From NCBI RefSeq assembly GCF_015694465.1, contig NZ_JADQDO010000007.1, positions 62,001 to 126,000 of the forward strand: DNA of 64,000 nt. Direction: 5' to 3'. Source of the stretch: Microvirga alba (lineage in GTDB: Bacteria > Pseudomonadota > Alphaproteobacteria > Rhizobiales > Beijerinckiaceae). The position numbers and the translations under genes were made by a program. Every line of letters starts with the position of its first letter. Position 1 is the first letter of the stretch. The notes beneath the pieces are model-generated. The model worked only from the letters and a program-made list of their open reading frames with translations. It did no database searches and was not told the DNA's origin. Positions 28,066-36,636 of this stretch are shown here, in pieces.

Positions 28066-28554
28066 ATGTCGAAATTCCGCCTCGCCACCATCGCCGCGCT
28101 CGCCCTGATCCCCGCGGCCGCCAGTGCCCAAGTTCTGCAGGAGCGTAACCTGCCGCTCAGCATCGCGCAGGAAATCGCCGAGGGCGCCGTCGAGGCGTGC
28201 GCCGCCAAGAACTTCAGCGTGACAGCCACGGTCGTGGACCGCGCCGGCCTCGTCCGTGCCGTACTGCTCACCGACAAAGCGGGACCGCACACCATCGAGG
28301 CGAGCCGCGCCAAAGCCTACACCGCGGCTTCCGCGCGCAACAACACCACTGCCATCATGGAAAACGCCGAGAAGAACCCCGCAGCTCGTCACCTCGCCTC
28401 GATCGAGGGTTTCCTGCTGCTTGGCGGCGGCGTTCCGGTGAAGGTCGGCGATGAGGTGATCGGCGCGGTCGGCGTTGGCGGAGCGCCTGGGGGCCACCTC
28501 GATGAAGAATGCGCAAATGCCGGCATCGAGAAGGCGAAGGCAAAACTCCGCTAA
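28066..28554 (+). CDS. Secreted GlcG/HbpS-family (DUF336) protein
   Basis: From ATG 28066, preceded by GGAGAAGG, the protein has 162 residues. It carries a Sec signal peptide (MSKFRLATIAALALIPAAASA), then the GlcG/HbpS domain: LSIAQEIAEGAVEACAAK, TATVVDRAGLVRAVLLTDKAGPHT, ASRAKAYTAASARNNT and the glycine-rich end GAVGVGGAPGGHLDEECANAGI. Streptomyces HbpS is a secreted haem-binding protein that modulates the SenS/SenR two-component system. Here a two-component pair lies directly upstream, which makes a comparable sensing role worth testing. Other family members act near glycolate or alcohol oxidation. Confidence 0.88.
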   Translation: MSKFRLATIAALALIPAAASAQVLQERNLPLSIAQEIAEGAVEACAAKNFSVTATVVDRAGLVRAVLLTDKAGPHTIEASRAKAYTAASARNNTTAIMENAEKNPAARHLASIEGFLLLGGGVPVKVGDEVIGAVGVGGAPGGHLDEECANAGIEKAKAKLR

Positions 28555-28562
28555 GAACGCCC

Positions 28563-28587
28563 CGTGGTCGGCCTCGCGCCGGCCACG
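28563..28587. terminator. Hairpin between convergent genes
   Basis: CGTGGTCGGC, loop CTCGC, GCCGGCCACG: a 10-bp stem with one G·T pair, lying exactly between the GlcG/HbpS-like gene and the decarboxylase stop codon. It is probably a bidirectional terminator, though no T-run follows. Confidence 0.55.
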
Positions 28588-30312
28588 TCATCTCCCGACG
28601 GAGTCACCGGCCCGCACTGGCGTGTCGCCGTACATGGCCTTCAGCTGGCCATGGGCGAAGGCGAGAGCCGGCGGCATATCCATCTTGCCGCCCATGATTT
28701 CGATATAGGCGCCGGATTTGCTGGCGCGCGCCGACTTCATCGCTTCATCGAGTTCGCCGAGCGTGGTCACACGAGCGGTGAACCAGTCGGCGCAACCAAG
28801 CGTCTTGGGTAATTCGGCGTAATTCCAAGGCGCGAGGTCGTTGTAGGTCCAGTTCGGATTTTCCTCCAACGCCCGCTCGACAAGATAACCACCATTGTTG
28901 AGTACGAAGACAATAACGTTTGCTCCGAACCGTCCCATTGCGCCGATGTCGTTCGCAGTCAGTTGATGCGAGCCTTCGCCCGTGATCAGAATTGTGCGCC
29001 GACTCGGATCGGCAAGCGCGACACCGAGGGCGGCCGGGGTCGCCCACCCGATCGAACCCCACAGAACTTGCGCTTCCACCCGCACACCGTCCGGAAGGAT
29101 CGTTGGCGTCATACCGAGGCTTGAACTCCCGGTCTCGAGAACGACCGTGTCCCCGGCGCGCAGGAATGCCGCGTAGCGCGGATAAAGCGCCGCCATCGTG
29201 ATCTTGTCGGATGGGTTGCCGTTTACCGGCGCAAGCGCCTGCGGTTTTGCCCGGTATGGCGCCGATGATCGTTTGAACTTGGCCAGCTCAGACAGAACGT
29301 CCGCAAGCCGGACATTGGCGATAACTTGGTCGCCGATCCTGACGTCGTCGAGGCCGACGGTAATAAACCGGGACAGATCGAGGTGGCTGGAATAGGCAGC
29401 CGTGGTGATGTCGTTCAAATTAACGCCGCCCAGATCGAGGACGATATCGGCGCTTTCGACGATATGCCGCGTGTCCAGCTCTGACACCGCGCCGGCATAT
29501 ATGCCGGCAAACTGCGGATGCCCCTCGTCGATCGAGCATTTTTCCATGAGCGTTGTGACAAAAGGACAGCCCAACGCTTCGATCGCCTTCTGTGCCTGCT
29601 TTTGCAAGCCAAGCCGCGAAACTGTGGAGGCCGGAAACGCGACGACGGATTTTGCTTTGTCGACGCGCTCAGCGATAATCGCCATCGCCTTTTGTAACGC
29701 TGCCTCGTTTGATCGTGGCACGATCGGCTTCACGTCAACCGGCACGACGGGGGATAGCGCGTAGTCCGACGGCACGGCGATATAGGCCGGCTGATTGTTG
29801 CGGCGCGCCTCCGCGATGACGCGCTCCATTTCGACGACGCAGTTTTCCGGATTGATGACCGCGTGACAGCACGCTGCGTCGGCGGACAGCGCAACGAAAT
29901 TGCCGAACACGCCGTCACCGAGCGTATGATGGGCGATCTTGTGTACGCGCTGATTTTGATAGGATGGCATTCCGACGACGTGAAAAACCAGTGATCGTTC
30001 CGCCTTCGCGCCCATTACGCCGTTTATGGCCGAGAGTTCGCCGACGCCATAGGTCGTCACCAACATCGCTGCGCCCCGGATGCGCGCGTAGCCGTCGGCG
30101 GCGTAAGATGCATTCAATTCGTTGGCACAACCGATCCATTTGATTTTTGCACTACTGTCAACCGCGTTACAGATCGGAAACGCATAATCGCCGGCAACGC
30201 CAAAGCAGTGTTCGATCCCTTCTGTAGCCAGTCGATCGACGATGTAATCGGCGACACTCACCGCCTTTACTGTTCTTGACGACGCGTCGGACCGTGGAAC
30301 TGGCATATTCAT
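28588..30312 (-). CDS. Thiamine-diphosphate 2-oxo-acid decarboxylase (pyruvate/indolepyruvate type)
   Basis: This 574-residue ThDP enzyme non-oxidatively decarboxylates a 2-oxo acid to an aldehyde. It has the N-terminal ThDP-Glu region FGVAGDYAFPICNAV and CANELNASYAADGYAR, the adjacent His pair HHTLGDG near residues 128–129 that marks pyruvate/indolepyruvate decarboxylases and is absent from acetolactate synthases, and the ThDP-binding segment from GEGSHQLTANDIG (about 445) to VLNNGGY. The first residue of the usual GDG motif partner is Glu instead of Asp (GEG). Substrate choice (pyruvate, indolepyruvate, phenylpyruvate) is open. Base composition looks lower in GC than its neighbours, and an IS3 scar lies just upstream, suggesting acquisition. 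Confidence 0.85.
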   Translation of the reverse strand: MNMPVPRSDASSRTVKAVSVADYIVDRLATEGIEHCFGVAGDYAFPICNAVDSSAKIKWIGCANELNASYAADGYARIRGAAMLVTTYGVGELSAINGVMGAKAERSLVFHVVGMPSYQNQRVHKIAHHTLGDGVFGNFVALSADAACCHAVINPENCVVEMERVIAEARRNNQPAYIAVPSDYALSPVVPVDVKPIVPRSNEAALQKAMAIIAERVDKAKSVVAFPASTVSRLGLQKQAQKAIEALGCPFVTTLMEKCSIDEGHPQFAGIYAGAVSELDTRHIVESADIVLDLGGVNLNDITTAAYSSHLDLSRFITVGLDDVRIGDQVIANVRLADVLSELAKFKRSSAPYRAKPQALAPVNGNPSDKITMAALYPRYAAFLRAGDTVVLETGSSSLGMTPTILPDGVRVEAQVLWGSIGWATPAALGVALADPSRRTILITGEGSHQLTANDIGAMGRFGANVIVFVLNNGGYLVERALEENPNWTYNDLAPWNYAELPKTLGCADWFTARVTTLGELDEAMKSARASKSGAYIEIMGGKMDMPPALAFAHGQLKAMYGDTPVRAGDSVGR

Positions 30313-30509
30313 GCTCCTTTTCAGTTTTACTGACGCGGTTGATGGGGCGAAGCCCTGGCCTCAGCGTCCTGCGGCTGAGTATCGCCAGCGCGTACGTCGC
30401 CCGGAGCATTAAGTTTGGCTGCGCGGGTTCTAAGCCCCGCGGAACATGACGCGGGTTGCGCGTCGTAAACGCCGCCCAGATTCGGCGGTTCCAACGAGGC
30501 CCAAATTAG
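30313..30509. other. Upstream region of the decarboxylase gene
   Basis: No gene is seen. It holds small inverted repeats, CTCAGC/GCTGAG near 30360–30378 and CGCGGG/CCCGCG near 30422–30441, ahead of an insertion-sequence remnant. The promoter was not identified. Confidence 0.3.
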
Positions 30510-30653
30510 TCTTCACTCATTGAGGAGGTCTACAACAAACGCAGGCTTCATTCGGAGCTGGGTATCTCACCCCCGGCAGTTCGAGGATCATCACATCCGG
30601 CAGACTGGCAAAACGGCAGCCTGGCCAGTGTCCACCCTCAGGGGCGCACTCCA
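30510..30653 (+). pseudogene. 3' scar of an IS3-family element (transposase OrfB C-terminus)
   Basis: Reading from 30519, IEEVYNKRRLHSELG is the conserved C-terminal helix of IS3-family OrfB transposases. After a frame break the text continues as RQFEDHHIRQTGKTAA, the usual end of such proteins. About 20 bases on, GTGTCCACC and GGGGCGCACTCCA (30641–30653) match the style of an IS3 right terminal repeat. The 5' part of the element is gone, so only a broken right end remains. Confidence 0.7.
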
Positions 30654-30706
30654 AAGAGCTCCGCTCCCCGAGCAGGATCCAAGTTGCGCGCCAGAGAATG
30701 AACCGA

Positions 30707-31702
30707 TCAGAGGTCAAGCAACTGCCGGAGCTTCTCTAAGCGCTCCATGGCTGGAACACCGTCAGCAATCGTCGGTGCGGCAGACGCCTCTCCCTTGAAG
30801 AGCTTTATCCCGTCGGTCAACAAGGCGTGGTAGCCCTTGTGATCCTCGTTCGCTGCCGCAGTGAAGTTGGGTTTCCACGTCAGCGTGTCGACATCTTCGG
30901 CCAACGTCGCCCCAAGATCATCGGTCTTGAAGGGCGGATTCCGGTTCCAGCGCACCTCAATGACGTCATCGACTTCGAGCCGCTGGTGATCCCCCATCAG
31001 CTCGACGCGCTCCACGGGAGCCCCGCGTGACTGGACTGTACCCATCGCGATGGTACCGATCGCACCGCATTCGAAGTCGAAGTTGACATGAAAGAGGATG
31101 CGTCCGGGGGCCGCCTCGACCTTGCGGGCGCTCATCGAGCGGACCGGCGAGACGAGGAATGAGACCAGATCCATGTAGTGGACACAGTGGTGCAGAAAGA
31201 AACCTGTGTAATCCACGTTCCCCGCAAAGTAGGTCGGGGCCGTCATGTAATAGCCAGTCAGCCCAAGAACGCGCCCAAAGCGACCAGAGGCGATAATGTT
31301 GTGAGCGATCCTATTGCCGATAGAGTATCGCTTCATGAAGCCCAGCACCAACGGCTTGTTGGCCCGCTCCGATGCTCTTAGGAGTTCACGAGCGCCCTCT
31401 GCGGTCGCCGCAGGTGGCTTTTCCATGAAGACAGGAAGTCCACGCTCCAATGCAGCCTTGCCGAAGACCAGGTGCTGATCCGGTCCAACTGCCATACCGA
31501 CCACGTCGATGCCGCGGGAGTCGATGAGTTCCCTCGCATCCGATGTGAGCTTGCTCACACCGAACTGGCGGCCCGCCTGAGCCAGTCGTGTTCCATCGAC
31601 GTCGCACAAAGCCGCGATCTCCACGTCGTGCCGAAGGAGTTGAGGGAGCAACATCTGGGTGGCATGCGTGCCGCAGCCAATCCAGCCGATCTTAAGAGTC
31701 AT
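30707..31702 (-). CDS. Gfo/Idh/MocA-family oxidoreductase
   Basis: This is a 331-residue NAD(P)-dependent dehydrogenase from ATG 31702, which overlaps the stop of the upstream gene by 4 bases; the 30-residue longer frame is rejected. It shows the Rossmann motif IGWIGCGTHATQM at the N-terminus and the family EKP motif (VFMEKPPA, near residue 95). A C-terminal alpha/beta domain contains HHCVHYMDLVSFL and SFECGAIG-like FECGAIGTIAMG. Such enzymes oxidise or epimerise sugars and inositols. It is the last gene of the carbohydrate ABC operon and probably acts on the imported sugar or its isomer. Confidence 0.9.
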   Translation of the reverse strand: MTLKIGWIGCGTHATQMLLPQLLRHDVEIAALCDVDGTRLAQAGRQFGVSKLTSDARELIDSRGIDVVGMAVGPDQHLVFGKAALERGLPVFMEKPPAATAEGARELLRASERANKPLVLGFMKRYSIGNRIAHNIIASGRFGRVLGLTGYYMTAPTYFAGNVDYTGFFLHHCVHYMDLVSFLVSPVRSMSARKVEAAPGRILFHVNFDFECGAIGTIAMGTVQSRGAPVERVELMGDHQRLEVDDVIEVRWNRNPPFKTDDLGATLAEDVDTLTWKPNFTAAANEDHKGYHALLTDGIKLFKGEASAAPTIADGVPAMERLEKLRQLLDL

Positions 31703-32580
31703 CGCCGATATCTCGTGAGGGTGAGGTGGGATTTCAGGAATGAGACGCTCGCGGCGAGACGCTCGCTCTCGTCTTCGTGGGGCGGGCGCCACTGTGCGAA
31801 TGGCACGCCGAAGCGGTCGTCGTCTCGGCGGAAAGGCTCCAGTGAGATCGGCCCGTGATAATCGACGTCATGGAGCGCGCGACACACCTCGACCCAGTTG
31901 GTCGCGCCGGTCCCGAGGAAGCCGCGATGGTTTTCGTTCGCTTGAAAGTGAATCGTGCGGGAACCAGCGAGGCGAATAGCCTCGGGGATCGACGCCTCCT
32001 CCATATGCATGTGGAAGGTGTCGAGCATGAGCCCGACCGACGGGTGGTCGACGGCATCCAGCAGCTCGATCGCTTGTGCGGTCGTGCAAAGAACATCGCT
32101 TTCGAAGCGGTTGAGCGGCTCGACGGCCAGCTTTATTCCAACGGCGCCAGCGTGATCCCCGGCTTGCCTCAGGCCAGACACGCACCGTTCCTTACGAGCT
32201 AACCTTTCAGCCTCGTCCACCGGCGCCGGTGGACGACCCGCGAAAACGAGCGGATTACCAGTCAGTGGGCCGCCGACAATTTTAGCGCCCAGCGCTGCCG
32301 CGCAGTCAGCAGCATAACGCAAGTAGTCAACACCGGCTTGATGGGCCGTCGGATCGCCACTCGCCAGGTTCCGCTGCAAGTTGACCCGGGCTGCGAGCAC
32401 CACCTCCACGCCCGCGTCATCAAGTGCGCGACGGGCGGCAGCAAGATCGATCTCGGCGGGCTCAGGCACGAGGAGCTCGACGAAGTCGAAACCCAGCGAC
32501 TTCATGCGGCCGAAGAGAGGAAAGTGCTCGGCCGTGAACGGACGTGCATACTGCATCGAGATTAGGCCAACCGGATTCAT
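31699..32580 (-). CDS. Sugar phosphate isomerase/epimerase (TIM-barrel, xylose-isomerase-like)
   Basis: From ATG 32580 the protein has 293 residues. It is an AP-endonuclease-2-type TIM barrel. The metal-binding pattern is seen in AVEPLNRFESD, LMLDTFHMHMEEASI, HFQANENHRGFLGTG and ISLEPFRR. The LDTFHM-EE segment is characteristic of the D-tagatose/D-psicose 3-epimerase group, so keto-sugar 3-epimerisation is a reasonable guess. It overlaps the dehydrogenase by 4 bases and follows the permease MalG-like gene with a 32-base gap. Two-metal active-site Glu residues appear intact. Confidence 0.87.
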   Translation of the reverse strand: MNPVGLISMQYARPFTAEHFPLFGRMKSLGFDFVELLVPEPAEIDLAAARRALDDAGVEVVLAARVNLQRNLASGDPTAHQAGVDYLRYAADCAAALGAKIVGGPLTGNPLVFAGRPPAPVDEAERLARKERCVSGLRQAGDHAGAVGIKLAVEPLNRFESDVLCTTAQAIELLDAVDHPSVGLMLDTFHMHMEEASIPEAIRLAGSRTIHFQANENHRGFLGTGATNWVEVCRALHDVDYHGPISLEPFRRDDDRFGVPFAQWRPPHEDESERLAASVSFLKSHLTLTRYRR

Positions 32581-32612
32581 GTTCGTCCTTGTTTTGAATA
32601 CTTGGCGCCCGG

Positions 32613-33449
32613 TCATCCCTTGACGGCGCCCTGGGTGAGCCCGCCGATGAGACGGCGCTGAGCGATAAGAAAGAGGATGGTCGCCGGCAGGGCACCGACG
32701 ACGCCACCGGCCGAGAGCAAGCCCCACTCGATCTGGTACTCGCCGATCAGGGTCTGAACGGCGACGGTGACCGTGCGCACGTTGCGACCACCCAGAGTCA
32801 GGGCATAAAGGTACTCGTTCCAAGCCGTGATGAAGATATAGATCCCGGTCGAAACGATCCCGGGCATCGCCAGCGGCAGGATCACGCGCCGAAGAGCCTG
32901 CAGACGCGTACAGCCATCGGTCATTGCCGCTTCATCAAGGCTTTTGGGGATCGCGTTGATGTAGCTCGTCAGCATCCAGACCGAGAATGGGATCGCGACA
33001 GTCGCGTTGGCGATGATCAGGGCAGCATGCGTATCAAGAAGCCCGATGCGCCTCATCAGCACGAACAGCGGCAGAATGAGCAGGACCACAGGAAACATGT
33101 TCACAAGCAGGAACTGCAGCATCAGCAGCCGCCGGCCGGGGAACCGGAAACGCGAGAACGCGTAGGCAGCGGTCACGGAGACGACGAGACCCAGCACCAT
33201 CGTCCCGGTCGCCACGATCAGGCTATGGCCCATATTGCCAAGGAACGACGTGCGGGAGACAAGGCGGACATAGTTCTCAAGCGACCAATCGCTCGGGACA
33301 ATGGAAACACCCAAGGCCGCCAGCCTCTCTTGCGGCGTAACGGATGTCAGGACCATCCACGCGAAGGGACCAATCGCAAGAAGCACGATCCCAAGAGCCG
33401 GCAAGTCAGTCGTCAGTATCCGTCTCGACAGTGTCGGCTTCCCGATCAT
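32613..33449 (-). CDS. Carbohydrate ABC permease, MalG-type
   Basis: This 278-residue inner-membrane protein has six predicted helices and the EAA loop of CUT1 permeases ([26 protein letters not shown], about residues 185–210), which docks the ATPase. It overlaps the MalF-type gene by 4 bases. With its partner it forms the membrane channel of a sugar importer; substrate not determinable. Confidence 0.92.
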   Translation of the reverse strand: MIGKPTLSRRILTTDLPALGIVLLAIGPFAWMVLTSVTPQERLAALGVSIVPSDWSLENYVRLVSRTSFLGNMGHSLIVATGTMVLGLVVSVTAAYAFSRFRFPGRRLLMLQFLLVNMFPVVLLILPLFVLMRRIGLLDTHAALIIANATVAIPFSVWMLTSYINAIPKSLDEAAMTDGCTRLQALRRVILPLAMPGIVSTGIYIFITAWNEYLYALTLGGRNVRTVTVAVQTLIGEYQIEWGLLSAGGVVGALPATILFLIAQRRLIGGLTQGAVKG

Positions 33450-34366
33450 CGCTCGGCCTCCCCTGAGGTTCGCGCAATGTAAACCGCCACAACACCGGCA
33501 AGGAGCAGTGTGAACATGACCGCGATCGTCGTCCCGTAGCCGAAGTCGAGGTTCTGGCGCGCTTTGACGAATGCGTAGAGAGGCAGCGTTTGGGTGGCAT
33601 AACCAGGCCCGCCTCCCGTCATGACAAAGATCACGTCAATTGAGTTGGCGACCCAGATGATGCGCAGGAGACCGGCGGTGGCGAGAACCCCGGCGATCCC
33701 CGGCAGGGTGACGTGACGAAACTGTCTCCAGGCGCTAGCGCCGTCGATTGACGCTGCCTCGTACCGGCTTTTGGGAATGCCCTGTAATCCGGCCAAGATC
33801 ATCACGGCAAAGAAAGGGAAGCCCTGCCAGGTCAGCGTGGCGATGACGGCGTAGAGGGCTTTGTCCGGATCCGCGAGCCAAGGCACCGCTGATTGGATCA
33901 TCGCGAGCCGGAGCAGGATTTCATTCAGTACGCCGGTATTGGCGTCGTAGATCCAGCGCCACATGAGCGCAATGACGACGCTCGGGAGAGCCCATGGAAT
34001 GATGACCAGAGCCCGTGCCAAGCCGCGCCAGGGGAACTCCCGATTGAGGACCAGCGCGGCGACGAGACCGAGCCCCATCTGCAAGGGCACCGTCAGCCCG
34101 ATCCAGATGGCCGTATGGCCGAGGGTTATCCAGAAGACGGGGTCTTGGACGAGCTTGATGTAGTTGCCGAGGCCGACGAAGCGAGCGGCATTCGGCCGAA
34201 ACAATACGAATTCGTAGAGGCTCGTTACCACAGCCTCGATCATCGGCAGGAACACGATGATGATGGTCACCACGACCGCCGGCGTCAGCAAAGCATACGG
34301 CAACAAGCGGTTGCGCCACGAGTGAGCCGGGGCGGCTTGGTTCGGCAAGGCCACGGATAGCGTCAT
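33446..34366 (-). CDS. Carbohydrate ABC permease, MalF/UgpA-type
   Basis: This 306-residue membrane protein has six helices and the EAA loop EAASIDGASAWRQFRHVTLPGIAGV (about residues 205–230). LPYALLTPAVVVTIIIVFLPMIEA opens the first helix. It is the heterodimer partner of the downstream MalG-type permease. A perfect hairpin separates it from the binding-protein gene, which probably lets the binding protein be made in excess. Confidence 0.92.
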   Translation of the reverse strand: MTLSVALPNQAAPAHSWRNRLLPYALLTPAVVVTIIIVFLPMIEAVVTSLYEFVLFRPNAARFVGLGNYIKLVQDPVFWITLGHTAIWIGLTVPLQMGLGLVAALVLNREFPWRGLARALVIIPWALPSVVIALMWRWIYDANTGVLNEILLRLAMIQSAVPWLADPDKALYAVIATLTWQGFPFFAVMILAGLQGIPKSRYEAASIDGASAWRQFRHVTLPGIAGVLATAGLLRIIWVANSIDVIFVMTGGGPGYATQTLPLYAFVKARQNLDFGYGTTIAVMFTLLLAGVVAVYIARTSGEAER

Positions 34367-34395
34367 CGCGCCAGATCTTTCGTCGGAACGGGAGA

Positions 34396-34419
34396 GACTG
34401 CGCCCTTTCGGGCGCAGTC
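34396..34419 (-). promoter_or_regulatory. Intercistronic hairpin between binding-protein and permease genes
   Basis: GACTGCGCCC, loop TTTC, GGGCGCAGTC: a perfect 10-bp stem with a four-base loop, placed after the binding-protein stop codon. Such stem-loops in ABC operons act as partial terminators or 3' stabilisers. The function here is inferred from position. Confidence 0.65.
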
Positions 34420-34426
34420 GGTGCGA

Positions 34427-35635
34427 TTACTGCGAGGCGAGGAGCGCCTCGATCTCTTTCATCATCTGCTCGGAGGTGATCTGGCCCGTGAGGGCCCGCT
34501 GCATGCTGGTCGGCCACACCGTGTTGACGAAATCGGCCGTGGCCGACGTCTGGGGCAGCACGGCTGCGAACGGAAGCGAGGCGACGGTCGCATCCACGAA
34601 ACGCTGCTCGTGGAGCTTCCAGTCCTTGGAACCGCTCTTCGTGACGGTCAGCTGCCCTGTCGCTTGATTGAAGAGCACGTTGTTCTCGCCCTCCGCGAGG
34701 AACGAGATCCACTTCCATGCCGCATCTTTCGCTTTCGAAGACGAGAAGATGGCAAGCGACTCGTCGCCATAAGACGTCCAGGCGCGGTCGCCGCAACGGG
34801 GAACCGGCGCGGCAGAGACCTTGTCGCCGAGCGCCTTCACGATATCGGCCGACGAGCCGATGTGGTGAATGGTCATAGCCGTCTTGCCGCTCTTGAAGGC
34901 GCCAAGGATTTCCTGGAACCCGTCGTTAGGGGCGGATGGCGGAAACACCTTTTGGACCCGATAGAGGTCGATCAGCCATTGATTGGCTTTGATGGCTTGA
35001 GACGTCGTGAGACCACCCTTTTCGAACTTCGCCCCACCCGAAAGTACAAAGGTGCCCCACTGATCCCAGCCTCCCTTCCCGCCGCGGAAGCCAAACCCGT
35101 AAATGTCGGGTGCTTTGGTCAGGGCTTTTGCTGCAGTCAGGAAGTCGTCACAGGTTTTCGGGGGCTCAAGGCCCGCAGCTTTGAAGAGATCCGGCCGGTA
35201 ATAGAGATAGAGCACCACGTATTGGATGGGCAGGTAGTATTGCTGTCCGTTCGGACCCTTGTTGAGCTCTAGAAGATTGTCGAGGAGGTCGGCTTTGCCC
35301 GGCCACGCATCGATCTGCTTCCCGACCGGCTCGAGTGCGCCCATCTCGACAAGGCGCGGTTGAGCGAAGAGTTTGACCATCGCCGCGTCCGGTGCATTGC
35401 CGCCGACGATAGATGTGTAGAGATTGTCGTAGTAGCTGTTCCAGGGAATATTCTCGGCTTCGATCTTGATGCCGGGATTCTTGGCCTGAAACTTCTCGAC
35501 GAGCTTCGACATCGGATTGTCCGGATTGTCGAAGTGATACCAGAAGCGCACCGTCTCGGCTTGCGCTCCGCCCGCTACGGCCAATCCTGCCGCTAAACTG
35601 CAGGCCGTTAGAAATTTTTTCACCAGACGTTTCAT
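34427..35635 (-). CDS. Family 1 periplasmic sugar-binding protein
   Basis: From ATG 35635, preceded by GGAGGAAG, the protein has 402 residues with a Sec signal peptide (MKRLVKKFLTACSLAAGLAVAGGAQA). The mature SBP_bac_1 domain includes VRFWYHFDNPDNPMSKLVEKF, PWNSYYDNLYTSIVGGNAPD, DIYGFGFRGGKGGWDQWGTF and AWKWISFLAEGEN, typical of CUT1 (UgpB/MalE-like) receptors. It is the receptor for the MalF/MalG-type permeases downstream. The ligand is unknown, but the neighbouring epimerase and dehydrogenase suggest a monosaccharide or polyol, possibly acylated given the esterase gene just upstream. Confidence 0.92.
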   Translation of the reverse strand: MKRLVKKFLTACSLAAGLAVAGGAQAETVRFWYHFDNPDNPMSKLVEKFQAKNPGIKIEAENIPWNSYYDNLYTSIVGGNAPDAAMVKLFAQPRLVEMGALEPVGKQIDAWPGKADLLDNLLELNKGPNGQQYYLPIQYVVLYLYYRPDLFKAAGLEPPKTCDDFLTAAKALTKAPDIYGFGFRGGKGGWDQWGTFVLSGGAKFEKGGLTTSQAIKANQWLIDLYRVQKVFPPSAPNDGFQEILGAFKSGKTAMTIHHIGSSADIVKALGDKVSAAPVPRCGDRAWTSYGDESLAIFSSSKAKDAAWKWISFLAEGENNVLFNQATGQLTVTKSGSKDWKLHEQRFVDATVASLPFAAVLPQTSATADFVNTVWPTSMQRALTGQITSEQMMKEIEALLASQ

Positions 35636-35649
35636 CGCTTCCTCCGCTT

Positions 35650-36636
35650 TCAACGGTTGGTCTGTGCCAACCTCCGGGCCGCTGCTCCAGCCTCGGCCAA
35701 GGCCTTCCGTGCCGCTTCAAGGGACACGGTCATTTGCAGGAACCCGTGCACGACGCCGGGCACAACCACGACAGGGTCGTTACGCCCCAACGCCTCAAGG
35801 CGTCGTGCCAGAGCCAGAGTATCGGACAAAAGCGGGTCGATCCCGGCGGCCAAGAGCCATAGAGGCGGCAATGCCAGCAACTCGGAATCGGAGGCTTCAA
35901 GAGGGGCGGCCAGAGGGTCCGACCGGACAGCCGCATCCGGCACATACCAGTCCCAGTAGCGGCTCATCTTGCCTGACGTCAGCCCCGGCCCGTCGGCGAA
36001 CCGCCGGTGCGATGGTGAACCATGATCGGCCGAATAGACCCCGTAGAAGAACAGGCCGCCGTCAGGGAGCGCGTGCCCCAGCCGCTGCTCATGGATCATG
36101 GCCGCCAAAGCCAGATTTGCTCCCGCGGAGTCGCCGGAAATCAACAGGGGACCGGCCTCAAGTCCTAATGCCACCGGGTCGGATCGCAAGGCACGCAGAC
36201 AGGCCACAGTATCCTGAAGTCCGGCGGGATACGGGTGTTCCGGGGCCAGCCTGTAGTCAGCCACGATGACCGGCAGGCAGGTCTCGACGGCAAGGACCCG
36301 AGCGCACCGCTCATGCGTCTCCGGGCTGCAGAATGCGAAACCGCCGCCATGCACGAACAACAGCGCGCCCGGCTCGCTGTTCGCGGGAACCAATATCCTC
36401 GCGGGGCACTCTGCCGAGCCGAGGCTTGAATTGGCTGGCACAACGTATTCGTGTATTCGCGCCATGGCCGGAAGATCGACATTCCAGCGCGCATTACCCT
36501 GTGCTGCAAGGGCCCGTCCCTCGGCGGCAGGCAACAGCGTCGGATCCGCCTGAGCCCCCTCCCCGGCCATCTGCTCCAAGAGCGCCGCCATCTCCGGCGC
36601 CAGCCTGTTGCAGAGATCGTGAGGGCTTTCGAGCAT
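35650..36636 (-). CDS. Alpha/beta hydrolase, acetyl-esterase/HSL type
   Basis: This 328-residue protein has the hormone-sensitive-lipase family oxyanion motif HGGGF (96–100), the nucleophile motif GDSAG (Ser170), and likely acid and base residues in GIDPLLSD and GVVHGF. No signal peptide is seen, so it acts in the cytoplasm. Its ATG at 36636 overlaps the GntR stop codon; a GTG directly before it is an alternative start. Lying between the regulator and the binding-protein gene, it probably removes an acyl group from the imported compound, which is an inference from position. Confidence 0.9.
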   Translation of the reverse strand: MLESPHDLCNRLAPEMAALLEQMAGEGAQADPTLLPAAEGRALAAQGNARWNVDLPAMARIHEYVVPANSSLGSAECPARILVPANSEPGALLFVHGGGFAFCSPETHERCARVLAVETCLPVIVADYRLAPEHPYPAGLQDTVACLRALRSDPVALGLEAGPLLISGDSAGANLALAAMIHEQRLGHALPDGGLFFYGVYSADHGSPSHRRFADGPGLTSGKMSRYWDWYVPDAAVRSDPLAAPLEASDSELLALPPLWLLAAGIDPLLSDTLALARRLEALGRNDPVVVVPGVVHGFLQMTVSLEAARKALAEAGAAARRLAQTNR

